Origin: Torreya grandis
Taxonomy: Eukaryota > Streptophyta > Pinopsida > Cupressales > Taxaceae
DNA: 64,000 nucleotides
Assembly (NCBI GenBank): GCA_037957365.1
Contig: JARHVA010001473.1
Coordinates: forward strand, 2,844,001 to 2,908,000
Direction of reading: 5' to 3'
In this document: positions 1 to 12,460 of the stretch, piece after piece
Position numbering within the stretch: the stretch's first letter is position 1
How the letters are laid out: every line of letters begins with the position of its first letter
Notes under the pieces: generated by a model
The model's input: the letters and a program-made list of their open reading frames with translations, nothing else
Told to the model about the DNA's origin: nothing
The model's database searches: none
Translations under genes and position numbers: made by a program

Positions 1-1859
1 ATCATAGTCAATCTATGATTGTATATAATACATTCCATGAGCAATAAGTCATAGAATAAATAATTTAACTATATAATTTAGTTCATAAATCATAAGCCAT
101 AAATCATAGAAGGATGAAAATAAGCCAGATATACATCCCCACTAGACTATAATTGTATAACATACTTCTAACCTCGTTATTCTTCATACATCAAATTGCT
201 ACAATAGTGTTTCCAACTGGAATTTTGCAATAAATTTATATCATCATTTAAGAATTTACATCCAGTTAATGTATACTATCAAATAGATAGCTTAAGAATT
301 TAAATCAATTAGTATATATCCATTTTAGATCATCAAATCACTATCTATTTATAGTAAATATCATAGAATCATTACATGTATTTTAATTTAACAAATATAT
401 AACCAGATTGACTCATATATATTTATATAGTATTAACACAACCCTCTAAATAAACAGTTCTACACACTCATGTATCTCACCATTAAAAATCTAAGATACA
501 ACACCTACTTTATTAGTGGTGACTGAAAAGAAACATATGGCTATGCTTGTCCCTTCTTCTTTTGTTTGGCTCCACCTTCTCTGATATGTATTTCCTCTTT
601 TTTGGTTTGTTACGCCTCCTTATGCTACTCCAAATCCTATTTTTTTTAGAGAATCCTTCTCTCCTTTTTCATATTCCATCTTCAAATAAGAAGGGCGTAG
701 TTTTTTTTTTTAAGAGTTTTCTTTTTCTTTTTTATTTTTGTTTTACATTCCTTTTTCCCATTATTTTTATATTTACTTATTTTTGCTTTTTTATTTTGAG
801 ACTAATGTATTTATTTTTATTTTTTTATTTATTTTTTATTCTTTTCCCATTTTTTTTCTTCACAAATGATAATTTCCTAAATTTTAATTATTAATTATAA
901 AAATATGTAATTTACTAATTTAATTAACATATCCAAATGTTATAGCAATTTAATGCTAACTTTCATAAATCAATAATCTAGATTAAATATAAATATGCAA
1001 ACCATGTTTTCTACTAGCATTTAATGACCAAACATGGTAATCATGCAAAACAAGTTCCATTAAACCATATAGCCTATATTAGCAAATCATGAAAAATTAC
1101 TATTTCATACAAGAAAAAAATAATCACATGTGAAAACTATTTATTATGCACTATAACATGTGTTAGCTATTATGTTGTGTGCAAGGTTCTATCTAATTTC
1201 TCTACCATCCTCTGACATCTTGATCTATGTCACTCTCTTCAATGATGCTCTCCCTTCATCATGCTCTGAGGGATGAGTTATTTTATGTCAACTTCACAAC
1301 ACGTAGTTAGTTAGATCATTACATCATGATATACATATATCATAAATTATAGTTAAAATAACAAATGAATATATTCAGAATGTAAACACATACACTACAA
1401 CTAGCTCATAGCAATGTAAAAATGTAACCTAAGTAATATCTTAATTTCTCATAACAACATATATCTTAGAGCTTAGTCAAAAGTAACCAAATCCAACTTT
1501 GTCAACTATAAATATTCATGGATAATCAACTAGTTTTCTTAGCGAGGAATTGGGAAGTAACACATATATATACAACATATATGTACAATGAATAATAACA
1601 TTAATTTATTATTGTAAATGACCTCCATATATGTATAAATCACAGGTGCACTATGAGAAACACACGTGCTCGTCTAGACCCTACAAACCTATTACGACAT
1701 AAAAATAATTCATATACATCAAATTACCTTTTATATTGTAAAAATATTTTAAATTTAATAAGTCTGATATTTTTTGTAATTAGTAAAATATTAAACATAC
1801 CTAGGAAGTGGTAGGCAAGGTGACTAGATGAAATATAGATGGCTAAAACATAGAAATAT
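1..1859. other. AT-rich intergenic DNA, no gene seen
   Basis: I see no coding signal here. Positions about 540-860 form a very T-rich tract that gives a Phe/Leu-rich ORF on the plus strand; this is composition, not a protein. The rest is AT-rich sequence with no clear long repeats, stems or promoter motifs that I can support. Confidence 0.6.
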
Positions 1860-2960
1860 CAATATCATCTATGTCCATGGAAAAACCACCATGAGTGAAC
1901 TTCATGAAATCCTCCTCATCCTCATTAGGTCTAGTGCATGTAACACCACATGATTTACATAAGTGAGCTCATCAGATAACAATGCTAGATGAAGCCTCAC
2001 CATGTTTACCATCCATAGGAGGATTATGAAAAACTTGGCTTGTATGTTGGATGAGAGTGTCTATAAATGCCTTAAGTTTATGCAAGTTATCAATCTCTAT
2101 AGTCTCCTTGATTATAGAGGGTAGTGTCTTAGGAAGGTGGAATTTATAAACACATGCTCTGCTAGCTAATTAGGTGCATGGCATACACCTAGCCTATCCT
2201 ACGCTGAGCCCTTTCCCCTAACCTAAAACTCTAAGAAATCAAAATAATTTGAGATTTCATTTAGCAAGAACTCACAATACAATTTTCTTAGAAAATATAG
2301 TAGGACCTCATTATTGTTTCAAGGTAAATTATCAAAGACCATCCACCATCAGTCCCAAAGATTTTGTTTGATCAAATCATGAGTGCACTAATGGATTATA
2401 ATCCATTTGGCCATCACATCAAGTGGTGCACCAGTCTTCCCATTAATGAATAGGACACAAATTTGGGCTTTAGCTATGTGTTTATCTCTTATAATGACTG
2501 TCAAAAGTTTGATGGAATAGTATGTCCTACATTTGTTTCAATAGGATTTCATCCCACCTATCAATTTGATCCATTAATGACTCAACTTGATGTACTAATA
2601 TCTTTAGTGTGTTTTTTAGGGAAAATTTGTTGGGGTTGTTTAAATGTGGATCCATTAATTTGACTTAATCATATTCTCAAGTTCAAGCTTATTTTCTACT
2701 ATTTGACTTGCTAAATCTTCTTAACTACCTTAGGGCTCTTGAGAAACTACAGGAGGGCTAGGAGATTTTTGTGGGTGAGGGAAGATTAGACGGATAGGAG
2801 GATTGGGAGGGATAGGAAGATTTTGGGGGTTACGTGCTGGCACATTAGCCATTGAACATGAAGATGTATAAAAACATAAAAATATAAATAATTTAAAGAA
2901 AATTAAAACAAAATTAAAAAAACTAGGGTCTAATTGCATAAAAACATGTTGGCTTACATC
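1860..2960 (-). pseudogene. Decayed copy 1 of an unclassified coding repeat (Pro-rich N-terminal part)
   Basis: Read on the minus strand, about 2860-2740 encodes a Pro/Asn-rich stretch of NPP-type repeats. It is followed by a segment (about 2740-2500) and a further block (about 2350-2200) that match the plus strand at 49.92-50.7 kb. The shared order is: Pro-rich repeats, a sequence around SQEPLGS / SQNPLGS, a charged segment, then a block with a WWM-like motif and an RKLY-like motif. Stops and frameshifts break it everywhere. I do not recognise the family; it could be an N-terminal part of a transposon protein. Two independent copies show it was once a defined unit, but its function is unknown. 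Confidence 0.45.
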
Positions 2961-3152
2961 TCCTTCAGTGTGGCATTCTCAAATTGAAGGGTATATGGCT
3001 CCAAAATGCAAATTCTTACTTTATCAATCTTCTTACTCCAAAGCACAAGCTATTTCTTCTTCATCTTCCTCACAGTTTTAGCTTATGTGAAATGCCAATT
3101 GATTTGGCTTTCACATTTTTTTGTTTTATTAATTGAATACTGCGTACACAGA

Positions 3153-3178
3153 TTAGCCTTGGTAAAAACCAAGGCTAA
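3153..3178. repeat. Perfect 11-bp hairpin, 4-nt loop
   Basis: TTAGCCTTGGT at 3153-3163 is the exact reverse complement of 3168-3178, with AAAA between. It lies just outside the left end of a candidate LTR. No T-run or gene next to it suggests a terminator role. Confidence 0.6.
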
Positions 3179-3226
3179 CTTTAAGAACCACATACATGGT
3201 TTTAATAACCACATACACAAAACATT

Positions 3227-3469
3227 TGTTGGGAGGGGAGTAGAATTATGTCTATAATTTGGCTCCCCAACTTTGTGCATACATCCACTTTCACCTATTT
3301 TAGGGAATTTAGTCCCAAAAGCATGGTATGATTGGGATTCACCTATCTTCCATCTATATATGCATCTATTTTTTGAGATTTTTATCTAATACACACAAAT
3401 GCAATCATTCTTACTCAGATTAGGGTAATTCATTACAAATAGAATTTTTTATGTGCGTTCATCCTAACA
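3227..3469 (+). repeat. Candidate 5' LTR of the 3.2-7.5 kb element
   Basis: It aligns with 7206-7491 over roughly its last 200 bases, with many substitutions. It ends CCTAACA. The first ~40 bases align poorly, so the left boundary is uncertain. Confidence 0.4.
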
Positions 3470-5309
3470 GTTATAAAATATTGGCCAAATTTTTCATGGT
3501 ATTAGATGCCATATGATGGTGATGAACATCATTTATTATTAATATGAAATCTGAGTAGTTGATAGTTTTGTATTCTTTTAAATTGTCATAACCTCACCCA
3601 ATGAGGTAGATTTATACAATATAGATATAGGCTTGAGGTGAGGGACCATGGTTTCATTTTGCATGCAAATTGAAGCCTAATACCTCCAATTTTCAAAACC
3701 ACCTATCCATGGTCAACTACTGCTTTCTCTATCCAGTTGGTTTCCTATGTGGTGAAACCACTCTTCTAAGTGGTTGAACCACTCTCCTATGTGGTTTATG
3801 TTGTTGATGTAGGCAGGAAGCAGCTAGTTTAAAATCTATTCTCATTTTTTTACATGTCATCTCCCCTCACCAACAACCATCTAACAATCTTCAAGACCAT
3901 CTTAGATATGGTAAATGGTAGGTGGTGGTAGATTAGGTCATAGACGTAGTTGTATAGTGGTTTGAAAGGCATAAATTTGTATTGCATGCCTCCACATGAC
4001 CAATATGCACTTAGTTCACTATTTTGGGCCAATGTCTATCCATACTCACAATTTCATGGCTGCCACGTGGCCATACTACCTCCACATGACCGGTCAATGT
4101 TGACTGATCATAAAAGGCTTCTATTTTCTACATGTTGGGTCTGAAGAAAATGTAGAAGATGAGAATAGAAAAAGATGATGGCTTCAAAACTACTATTCTA
4201 ATCTACGAATTGAGGCTTTCTACCACTACCTAAATTTTAATTCACTATTCTCCTCTTGGTGTGCCTCTAATCCTACCACTCACCATCCTCTGTGCATCAC
4301 CGTGTAAGGTAAAATCACTCTTTTTTGTTCAAAACCATCCTTAGTAGTTTTCACTACCAAACCCATATTTTTTGAGAAAACTATGGTTTTTTCATTGTTT
4401 TTTCCCATTGGCATTAATATATTAATTGTTCATAAGCTTTTGATAAAGCTTAAGTGAGGTTGATTATTAGAGGGGGACATATGATAAAGGAGGTGGATTT
4501 TTTTGGAACGTGGGGTGATTTTGACCAAGTGGAGGATCAAGCTTTTTATTGGTAGGGATTTGGTGTATTTATGGTGGTGGGCATAGTTTTTTTTAAATTA
4601 TTTTTTATAAAATAATATTTTAAGTAATTTGTTAGGGTGATGTATATTTAAAACAAGGGCAAGGGGGGCACAGGCACAGACATGGGAGTGGGAGTAGGGG
4701 ATGGGGAAACACAGGGGAATGATTTTTTTTTATAAAAACAATATTCTATATATATATATATTTAAATACAAAAATAATATATATGTTATAGAGAGATATT
4801 TTGGGAGACATTCTAAGATTTTCTTATTGTTTAAGCACATCATTCTTTTCATATTTCTCCTAAAGAAGATGAAGGGGTAGGCTTGATTCAGAAGGTGACC
4901 AAACTATGTCATAAGCAAACCAAACTTTCTTCTCCTTCTATCTTTGCTTGCTCACTTGTTCCACACTTATGTGACTTATCTTATGGTTGATTTTTTGGTG
5001 GTAACTGACATCAATTCTATGAGAAGTTTTTGGTGGTAAAATTCATGAATTTTGGGCCATTCCAAAGGCCATTCAAGCTTTTAATTCTACCCTCAACACT
5101 ATATTTTACCATAATAAGGAATACACCTAGGTATCTACTTATAGAATCCACAAGGGGATTACCCCTTGACCTTGCTAGGGGATGCCAACCCCCAGACCTC
5201 CACATCATGACCCCTTGTTTAATACTTCCAATGTGCATTCTTTTGAGTGTCAAAAACTAGAGGGTGAGGTCTGATCTGACAAGTAATTAGATCTACTCAG
5301 AACAACATT

Positions 5310-5990
5310 GTATATGTCTTATTTAAATTTATACATGAATGTATTATTGATAGAGCCTAACATCCATCATGGCTTATTTTCCTTTTCACATGTACTAATT
5401 TTGTGTCAATTGCACTAATTGCTCATTTTCATGGACATATTATCAGTAGAGTCTGACATATTTTTTTTTAGACGTGCATTATACCTTGTGCATTATTTGC
5501 TCTTACCTAACTAGACACATTATTAATTGAGTTTAATGTCCATACCTATAGTGTGCACTGGTACTCACATCACTAACACATATTACTCTCACATTCATGG
5601 ACACATTGTCAACTAAGCCTAACATCCATTTACATGGATGTGCTTTGTACTTGTAAACACAAGGAGGGATAATTCTAATTGTCTCACAGGTTTTTTATGG
5701 GCCCTACATTTTCTCTTATGTGCACACTCATTTCCATGACTTATGTGTCACTTTGGTTTCCTTTTCATAGATTATTCTCGCATTATTAGTTGAATCTGAC
5801 ATCTATTTATTGAGCATGCATTATCACTCTTTTATGTGTGGACTCATTTTTAGCTTAGTCTGACATCCATATTTAGAGTGTCTATTATCACTTGCTAACT
5901 CATTGCATAAATTATTCTCTCATGGACACATTTTTTACTAAATTTGACATCCTCACATTGAGTGTGCAATATTCTTAGGGTGGTCATTAT
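5310..5990 (+). repeat. Degenerate tandem array, about seven units
   Basis: A motif close to GGACACATTATYARTTGAGTCTGACATCCAT, followed by GTGCATTATCACT-like sequence, recurs near 5335, 5430, 5512, 5600, 5775, 5845 and 5925. Spacing is about 70-170 bp. The units are highly diverged. The array lies inside the candidate copia-like element. It has no coding potential. Confidence 0.5.
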
Positions 5991-6239
5991 TAGTCGCATT
6001 GTGTAGTGTTTTCATATTTCACTTTTATGGTGTCCTTAATATTTCATGTGGATTCTATTTGAGAGATATCTATAGAGGGAAGTTGATTCTACACCAATGG
6101 TTCTTCTTCAAAAGACTAACTATGCTTCTTGGCATGTGTACATAGAATGATTGCTCACAAAAAAGGATTGTATTTCATTCATATATGGATAGATTCCTAT
6201 TCCCATTGATCATATTTAGTACAATAAATGGGATAACAC

Positions 6240-7080
6240 TTTTGGCAAGGTTCTTGGTTCCTTAATATTGCATGTTCCATGGATCTTCATTACCATGTGG
6301 AGCATACACAATGTCCTTTCACTATTTAGAGTATTCTTCAGTATCTTTTCAGATATCTTGTTAAGATTTATATCCCTCCTCCTCCTTCTCTTCCTATTAT
6401 CTCTTTGGAGACTGTTTCATTCTCTCCTCCTACTTCTAGTTCTTTTAATGGCACATTCCTAATGGACAATGCTCTTCCTTCTATCGAGCCACCACTATGG
6501 GACAAGATTATGTTAGGCCTTAACTATCTTATTGTAAATTCTACATTCATTCCTATACAGGATGTTACTCTTTTGGAGCCATCATAGAATTCCACTTTGG
6601 AGGACTCTATTATTTTTAGTGAGAGAAACCTATTGAGGGCATCAATGAGTCATCTTTTCTAATGGATTTTCCTTTTTCATTTGGTGAGCCATGCTCCACA
6701 TTTCACATGGACATTCCTTCATTTAATGTTCCATGTCCTTCTTCTGATAGGTCTACTTTAGTGTAATTACTTTTAATGCTTGTGCATGATCTCTCTAGAC
6801 CTATGCCACATTTCAACCTTAGACCATATTATATACCTCTGTATGGCTACCCTCATCTTCCTTTTTGAAATGGGTAAACTTTCAGTACACACATCATGTT
6901 CTTCCTTTGGTAAAATGAAGAAACATTGTTCATTGTAGATGGAGCTTCTTTAGTCTTCACACAGAGGATATCATTATCAACATTGGTCATCTTGTGAACT
7001 ATATGTGGAGTGTGGATTGCTTCAACATCATCTTTAGGGGGATTTTTAGCTCTCTCTTATTCTTTTCTCTCTTTTGGGGA
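6240..7080 (+). pseudogene. Possible decayed pol or linker sequence of the copia-like element
   Basis: Short open stretches in shifting frames give Pro/Ser/Thr-rich peptides, for example around 6370-6590. These recall the linker between integrase and reverse transcriptase in plant copia polyproteins. No catalytic motif was found, so this rests mainly on position inside the candidate element. Confidence 0.2.
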
Positions 7081-7205
7081 AGAATTTTTTCCTATAATTT
7101 TTCTTCTTTTCTCCACTTTATGAGAGTTAATTTATAGATGGGTATCTCACGGGACTTATTTCCAAGACCCATTTCTTCTACCCACTTAGCTACATTTAAA
7201 AGGGG

Positions 7206-7491
7206 TATTAGTGTATGATACTATTTTCTTACTATTTAGCTTTCTTAGTTTTTTTTACATACACTAGAGAAGTTTATCCCACATGTATGAGGATGTTGGT
7301 TGTATGACTTACTTCCACCTATTTTGGGAAAGTTAGTTCCACATGAATGGGATGGATGGGATTCACCTATTTTACACATATATGTGCATCCCTTTGTGAG
7401 ATTTTTATCTAATACAAACCAATGCAATCATTCTTTCTCATCTCAAGGTCATTCATTGCAAGCAGAATTCTTTTTGTGTGTTCATCCTACA
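7206..7491 (+). repeat. Candidate 3' LTR of the 3.2-7.5 kb element
   Basis: It starts right after the purine run AAAAGGGG and ends CCTACA. It shares several blocks of 12 to 20 bases with 3260-3469. The flanking five bases do not match those left of 3227. Confidence 0.4.
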
Positions 7492-7518
7492 AGTGATCAA
7501 CTCATGGCCAATTCTGCC

Positions 7519-7905
7519 ACTACATAGAGGATCTGAATGCTTGATATGAGTACCTTAAGAATTAAATTCAAGAGTTTTCCATGATATTTATTTGGAAAGG
7601 TAGGGTATAATTGTAGAGGATGAGGAGCCATGGAGAGACAAAATGGTGTTAAGCATATAAAAACATAAACTTAATTTTGTAACATTTTCACTAACATTTT
7701 TCTAGTAGTTTTTATGGTGTGTGCATCCATACATAGATTTTGGATTGTGTGGAAAGATTGAAAAAATATGTTTAGAGTCAATATATAAGAAAGGTGTTAC
7801 TTGAAAGTAAGACACATATAATTATTAAGAAATAACTATATCATCTATATGTTTATTTAATTCTTATCAAATTTATTTTTTATGTTGTGGCCCTGACAAC
7901 AATAA
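7519..7905 (+). repeat. Repeat U, copy I, left part
   Basis: It aligns with 14463-14790 and 41215-41530. The shared blocks include the GGTAGGGTA region, CATATAAAAACATAAA, the GTGTGCATCCAT region, a TGGAAGRTTG block, GAAAGATGTTACTTGAAAGTAAGA and GTTGTGGCC. Small ORFs occur at the same place in all copies, but their frames are not conserved, so I do not call a gene. Confidence 0.6.
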
Positions 7906-9525
7906 CTATCATATATGTCTTTTGTCCACTTTTGATTGTTAATTAACGGTCTATTTTTATCACTTTTCAGCTCTATTTAATAAATTACAAATTATAGCAT
8001 AACAACAATGGAAAATACCTAATCTTGTATTGCAAAGAGCATGCATTTGTTTAATAATAAGTTATATTAGATTATTTATTATTTATTTAAGAAAGTAAAA
8101 TTGGCTCAAGGTCTCAAAAATTACAATGCAACTCCAACAAACTTAAACAAGACAAAAACATACAAAGATATGAACTAAAGAAAATATTTGAAAACAAACC
8201 ATGTCCTTTGATACCTCACATATCTCACCATATCTACAAGCCTTTTACAAGATTGCTTCCTTCTAAATCTTGAAGAAGAAACAAGGTGAATAAAAGAAGC
8301 AAGTGTCCATGTGCAAAGCATTATGGAAGCAAAGTCTTTGGTCAAATGTAGGGTATTTTTTTTTAGGAAATGAGGATTTTTTCGAAATGTCTAATTGTAG
8401 GAAAATATTATATATTGAAAACTATAAAACATAAAACATAGAATTTACTACTAGTACATGTATATTATTGGCATATATAATTTATTTATGGAGATTTTGT
8501 AGAAAATTTCAGCAAATACATTTTTCATAAATATTTCCGAACTAGTGAATCTAAAATTTGAAAAATTTATCAAATAATATCCAATTAGCAAAAAATATCC
8601 CCTAAAAAATATATTGACGAAATATTGGTGAAGATCATATATTTCTTGGGGAAAAGGACTAAGCATCTATGATCCTTGTAAGCTAATATGAAGGCATGGA
8701 TAAATTTATATGAGTTTATAAATAATAAACTAATTTCATGTTAATCTGATAGTAAGGAGATCATCTAAATACAAAATGATCCTCTGTTTCGAGCCCCATT
8801 GAAAAAATCTAAAAAATACGTCGTAATTAATGATATGGTGAATAAAAGTAGAAATCCTCAAAATGAAAAATATTGTGGGAAAAAAGTCATTGGCCAAACA
8901 TTATAAAAGATAAAATATTTCTTGGAAAAAAAGACCAAGCATCTTTGATCCTTGTAAGATACCATGAAGGTTGGTAGAAAATTATATTCACGAATCTATG
9001 AAGATGCAAAATAATTTCCCATTGATTTCATAATAAGATCATATAAATAAAAAAATAATACTCTACTACGAGCTCCATCGAATAAATCCAATATATATGA
9101 TGTACTTGATGAACATGGTGCTTTATCTCTATATGAAGGCAATATCAAAAAAATATAAATTATGCCAATGGAACCCTCAAATTGCATGTTAATTAGAGCC
9201 AATTATAACCTAGAGGTTAGATCAACTAATCTTAAGAATCACGATGCAAACTATAGTAATGTTGAAGTTCTAATGAAAAAAATTCTCAAGTATTCAACCA
9301 TTTAAACCAAAGGCATGCTCTATAGATAAAATATTTGATACACCTATTTATCTCCCCTTTGAATACATCAAGTATATCAATTAATTTTTTTTTTAAAGAG
9401 GGAGTATATCCAATTTAATTAGTACAAAGCCTAACAGAGTAAATGTCTTTACATATCATCTAAAATTGATCCTATGTTGTGCTATATAGAACCTGAATGC
9501 TTGATATACGTATCTTAAGAAGTAA
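7906..9525. other. Foreign segment inside U copy I
   Basis: This stretch is absent from U copy II, where the flanking blocks join directly. A ~60-bp block with GAATGCTTGATA and CTTAAGAA occurs at both ends (about 7525 and 9490), so the segment is bracketed by a direct repeat. No coding domain was recognised. It contains its own 270-bp tandem duplication. Confidence 0.45.
8637..9120 (+). repeat. Diverged tandem duplication, ~272-bp period
   Basis: Positions 8637-8850 and 8909-9120 share TATTTCTTGG, AAGCATCT-TGATCCTTGTAAG, ATGAAGG, TCGAGC/CGAGCTCCAT and related blocks in the same order. The copies are much diverged. No reading frame spans them. Confidence 0.5.
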
Positions 9526-10744
9526 AGTAAAGAATTAATTATGATATTTTTAGTTTCTACATGTAATTATTACAAATGTTAACATAAACAATGGGTGTTA
9601 ATATTTCAAATTATAGAGTTGGATTTCACATTGTTGGTAAAGGATTTCTAACTCAAATTGTTATTAAATATATCATATATTACCTTAGTTAAATTTATAT
9701 GTTCTTTAAATCTCAATGTTTAATATTTTTTATACATTAATTTATATTAAAAAATGATTTAAAATAAAATTTATTATATTTTATTTATAATATTATTATT
9801 TTATGAGGTTAATTTTTATTTTAACATGTGAACAATCCTTTTAAAATGTTAAGAAAGTGTCCAGTATCAATCAAAACTTTGAAATTTATTAGCTTTTCTT
9901 GAAAAAAAAAACCAATCCATTTTTTTTTAATAATTAAAATATATAATCATGTCATACAGGGGATTTATATTTAATTATAATGAAATTTAAATATTTATAA
10001 TATATTTAATTTTTAAATACCATAAAGTGGAATTTGTATTATAAAAATCGAATCTAAATTTTTAGATTTAGTTTATAAAATTAGATTTAATTTATAAGAT
10101 TAGACTTAACAATGATACATCATAATAGAAATTGAGAATTTGTTGTCTATTTTTATCTATTATTTTGTAAATCTTTTACATTTTAATGTAAAAGATCTGT
10201 AATCTCATTTAAATTAATATATAAAATTTATAAAATATAAATTATTAAACATAACATATTATTTATTCAATATTATTCAAGATTTGATTTATAATATAAT
10301 TTTATTATCTCAATCAATAAAATGTAAAAGCTAAGTATGAAAGTCCCTGCAACTAAAAATAAAATATTAATAATGTTCATATTTTTAAAAAAAATCCATT
10401 CATCTTTTTTTAATAAGTATGATTATGTTACATAATGGATTCATATTTAATTATAACACAATTAAAATATATTTAATAGATTTTTTAAAATAATAATAAG
10501 GTGAAATGTATATTGGAAGAAATAATTTTTTTAGATTTAGATCATGGGGTAGATTTAACAGCTATAAGCTAAGTTTTATGAGAATTAATATGTAAAATTT
10601 ATTTAAAAAATAAGTTATTAAAAATAATAACTTACTAAAAAATAGATTAATATAAATAGAAGGTTACTAAAAATAATAGGTTATTATAGAATAGTAAATT
10701 TTAAAAATTACTACAAATAATAAATTTAAAATGTACGTTAAAAT
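9526..10744 (+). repeat. Repeat U, copy I, middle part
   Basis: It aligns with 14800-15860 of copy II. Shared blocks include TATAGAGTTGGATTTCACATTG, GGGATTTATATTTAATTATAA and AAGGTGAAATGTATATTG. Its right end holds copies of a 17-bp minisatellite close to GGTTACTAAAAATAATA (about 10620-10725). A LINE-type element interrupts the unit after this point. Confidence 0.6.
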
Positions 10745-10792
10745 CATATTAGTTTTTGAAATGTTTTTTTATCTCATTTTTTTGTTCATGAT

Positions 10793-11405
10793 AGAAGCTC
10801 CTCTGTATCTAGTGATTTTGGGTAGAAAGTCAATGCAGTGTGGAAGACTAATGATATACGAAAGATTGATTCTGGCCCTGACGTTGTGTAGAAGATTTGT
10901 ACGGAGTGGATTGATGTTGTGTGGAAGATGTGTGAATGATGTGTGGAAGAATGTTACAGAAGATAGTGTTGATCTGATTTTTAGATATAATTTGGCGCAG
11001 AAGGAAGCCCCCAAATTTGGAGCTACAAATGGTTCCCCTGGCCAGTTCGGCCATGTAATTACTCCCCTCTCTGCTCAGGGCAGAAGCTCCCCTATATCTG
11101 GTGATTTTGGACAGAAGGTCGATGTTGTGTAGAAGACTAACACTATATGAAAGACTGATTCTTGGTAGAATGTTGAAGATGTGCAAAAGACTGATGTCAT
11201 TTAGAAGACTGACATTATGTAGAAGACTGATGTTGTGTGAAAGATAATTGTTGTTCAAAATACTGATTCTGTGTGAAAGAATGTTGTAGAAGACGTGGAT
11301 GCTCAGATATGTGGTCAGAATCTAACATGGAAGGAAGCCTTGACCATATATAGCATTGTAAATGGTTCCCCCAGGTAGGTTGGCCATTCCCCACTTTTCC
11401 CCTCT
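10793..11405 (+). repeat. Two tandem ~290-320-bp 5' monomers
   Basis: Monomer 1 starts at 10793 and monomer 2 at 11082, both with AGAAGCTCC. Both continue through a GTGATTTTGG block, a cluster of short units around AGAAGACTGATGTTGTGT, then a block ending in AAATGGTTCCCC and GGCCA. Tandem 5' monomers ahead of an ORF1 recall promoter monomers of some mammalian L1 elements. That functional reading is inference. Confidence 0.55.
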
Positions 11406-11429
11406 ACTATCTACAGAGGTTCGGACATC

Positions 11430-12460
11430 ATGGAGATGGAAACTACAGTGGATTCCATAAGTCAGAAGCATGTATCTTTCATGAAGATGGTATCCCATAA
11501 GACAGCTTCAAAATAAGATCCAAAACCTCTCAAACTGGTATCTTTTAACCTAGTTGTGATCTTTGATGAGGAGGAGGCCAAATAAGTGATCAAATTGGAA
11601 GAATACTTCTCAACACTAGGGGTCATCTACATATTTGTGGATTACTGGACAAAACTTCAAGAGTTGCATGCTTGGATCTCGAAGCATTAGCAACCCCTTA
11701 TATCAAGTGATCTTGATATTTACCCTTGTGCAAAAAATTTCTGTATTATTGTATTTCACAATATTAAAGATAAGACAAAGATTCAAAATCAATTCTTGTG
11801 CTTGAATCACCACCCCCTGGTTATCAAACAATGGTCCCCTGCCTTCAATTCCCTCATTGAACCACTTAATGTAAAACCCATTTGGGTTTGTTTGCCTCAT
11901 CTTACTTTTTAATTTTGGATTGAATCTAGCCTAAATGCTATTGGTGAATCACTGGGTGAGTATCTGCAAATGCACCCAGATACTGATCATTTTTACCACG
12001 CTACTTTTGCCAAGATTCTAGTAAATATTGACACTTTCAAGAATTTTCCTAAAAATATCACTTTACAAGTTAGGGATAGATCTTGGTCTCAACCCTTGGA
12101 CTATGAAGGTTTGTTGTTTTGTTGTTGTAGCTATTTTAATACAGGACATTTGATCAAAAACTACAGTTTCCTCAGAAAAAGAAAGATTCCTCTTGATGGA
12201 AAGACTCCCACCTCGAACACCTATAGGTGCTTGCTAAAAATGATTCAGATTTAGAGTTTGATAGCAATAATTCATCATCACCTTTGGAGGATCTTGAGGA
12301 CCATAAAATCCCACCTCATTCAAAATATGTACTATTGAAAGACTTAATCTCTCAAAGGAAAGCTACAAACTCAATGGTCCCTTTCACTTCAGCCACCTCT
12401 TTCAAGAAGAACCCAAAAATGAAATTGTCTAGGGTAGAAATCAAGGACCCAACTACATGA
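11430..12460 (+). pseudogene. LINE ORF1-like protein (DUF4283-like region plus zinc knuckle), broken
   Basis: The frame starting with the ATG at 11430 reads through an in-frame TAA at 11514 and another stop near 11910. It then stays open from 11970 to about 12230, and shifts by one base into the frame that ends at 12460. Segments such as IEPLNVKPIWVCLP, the LNAIGESLG block and a decayed zinc knuckle with TGHL (about 12110-12170) follow the order seen in plant L1 ORF1 and DUF4283 / zf-CCHC_4 proteins, which bind nucleic acid. The knuckle has lost part of its Cys/His pattern. The acidic Ser-rich tail after 12240 is common in these proteins. It is non-functional as it stands. Confidence 0.6.

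Larger units (their letters stand above)
3227..7491 (+). mobile_element. Candidate eroded copia-like LTR element
   Basis: Two related segments about 4 kb apart (3260-3469 and 7270-7491) share blocks such as GGGATTCACCTAT, GAGATTTTTATCTAATACA and an ending GTTCATCCTA(A)CA. The right copy is preceded by AAAAGGGG at 7198-7205, a fair polypurine tract followed by TATTAGTG, probably from TGTTAGTG. The left copy would start with TGTTGGGAGG at 3227. I find no matching target-site duplication and no intact pol. A weak Met-type primer site (TGGTATTAGATG) lies at about 3499, some 30 nt inside the left copy. The size suits a Ty1/copia element, but class assignment is inference. Confidence 0.4.

Noticed and set aside
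547..894. Phe/Leu-rich 115-residue ORF
   Set aside because: T-rich composition; no domain, no homologous copy, no promoter context.
5017..5260. Overlapping ORFs of 76-78 codons on both strands
   Set aside because: No motif, no copy elsewhere; consistent with chance in a slightly GC-richer patch.
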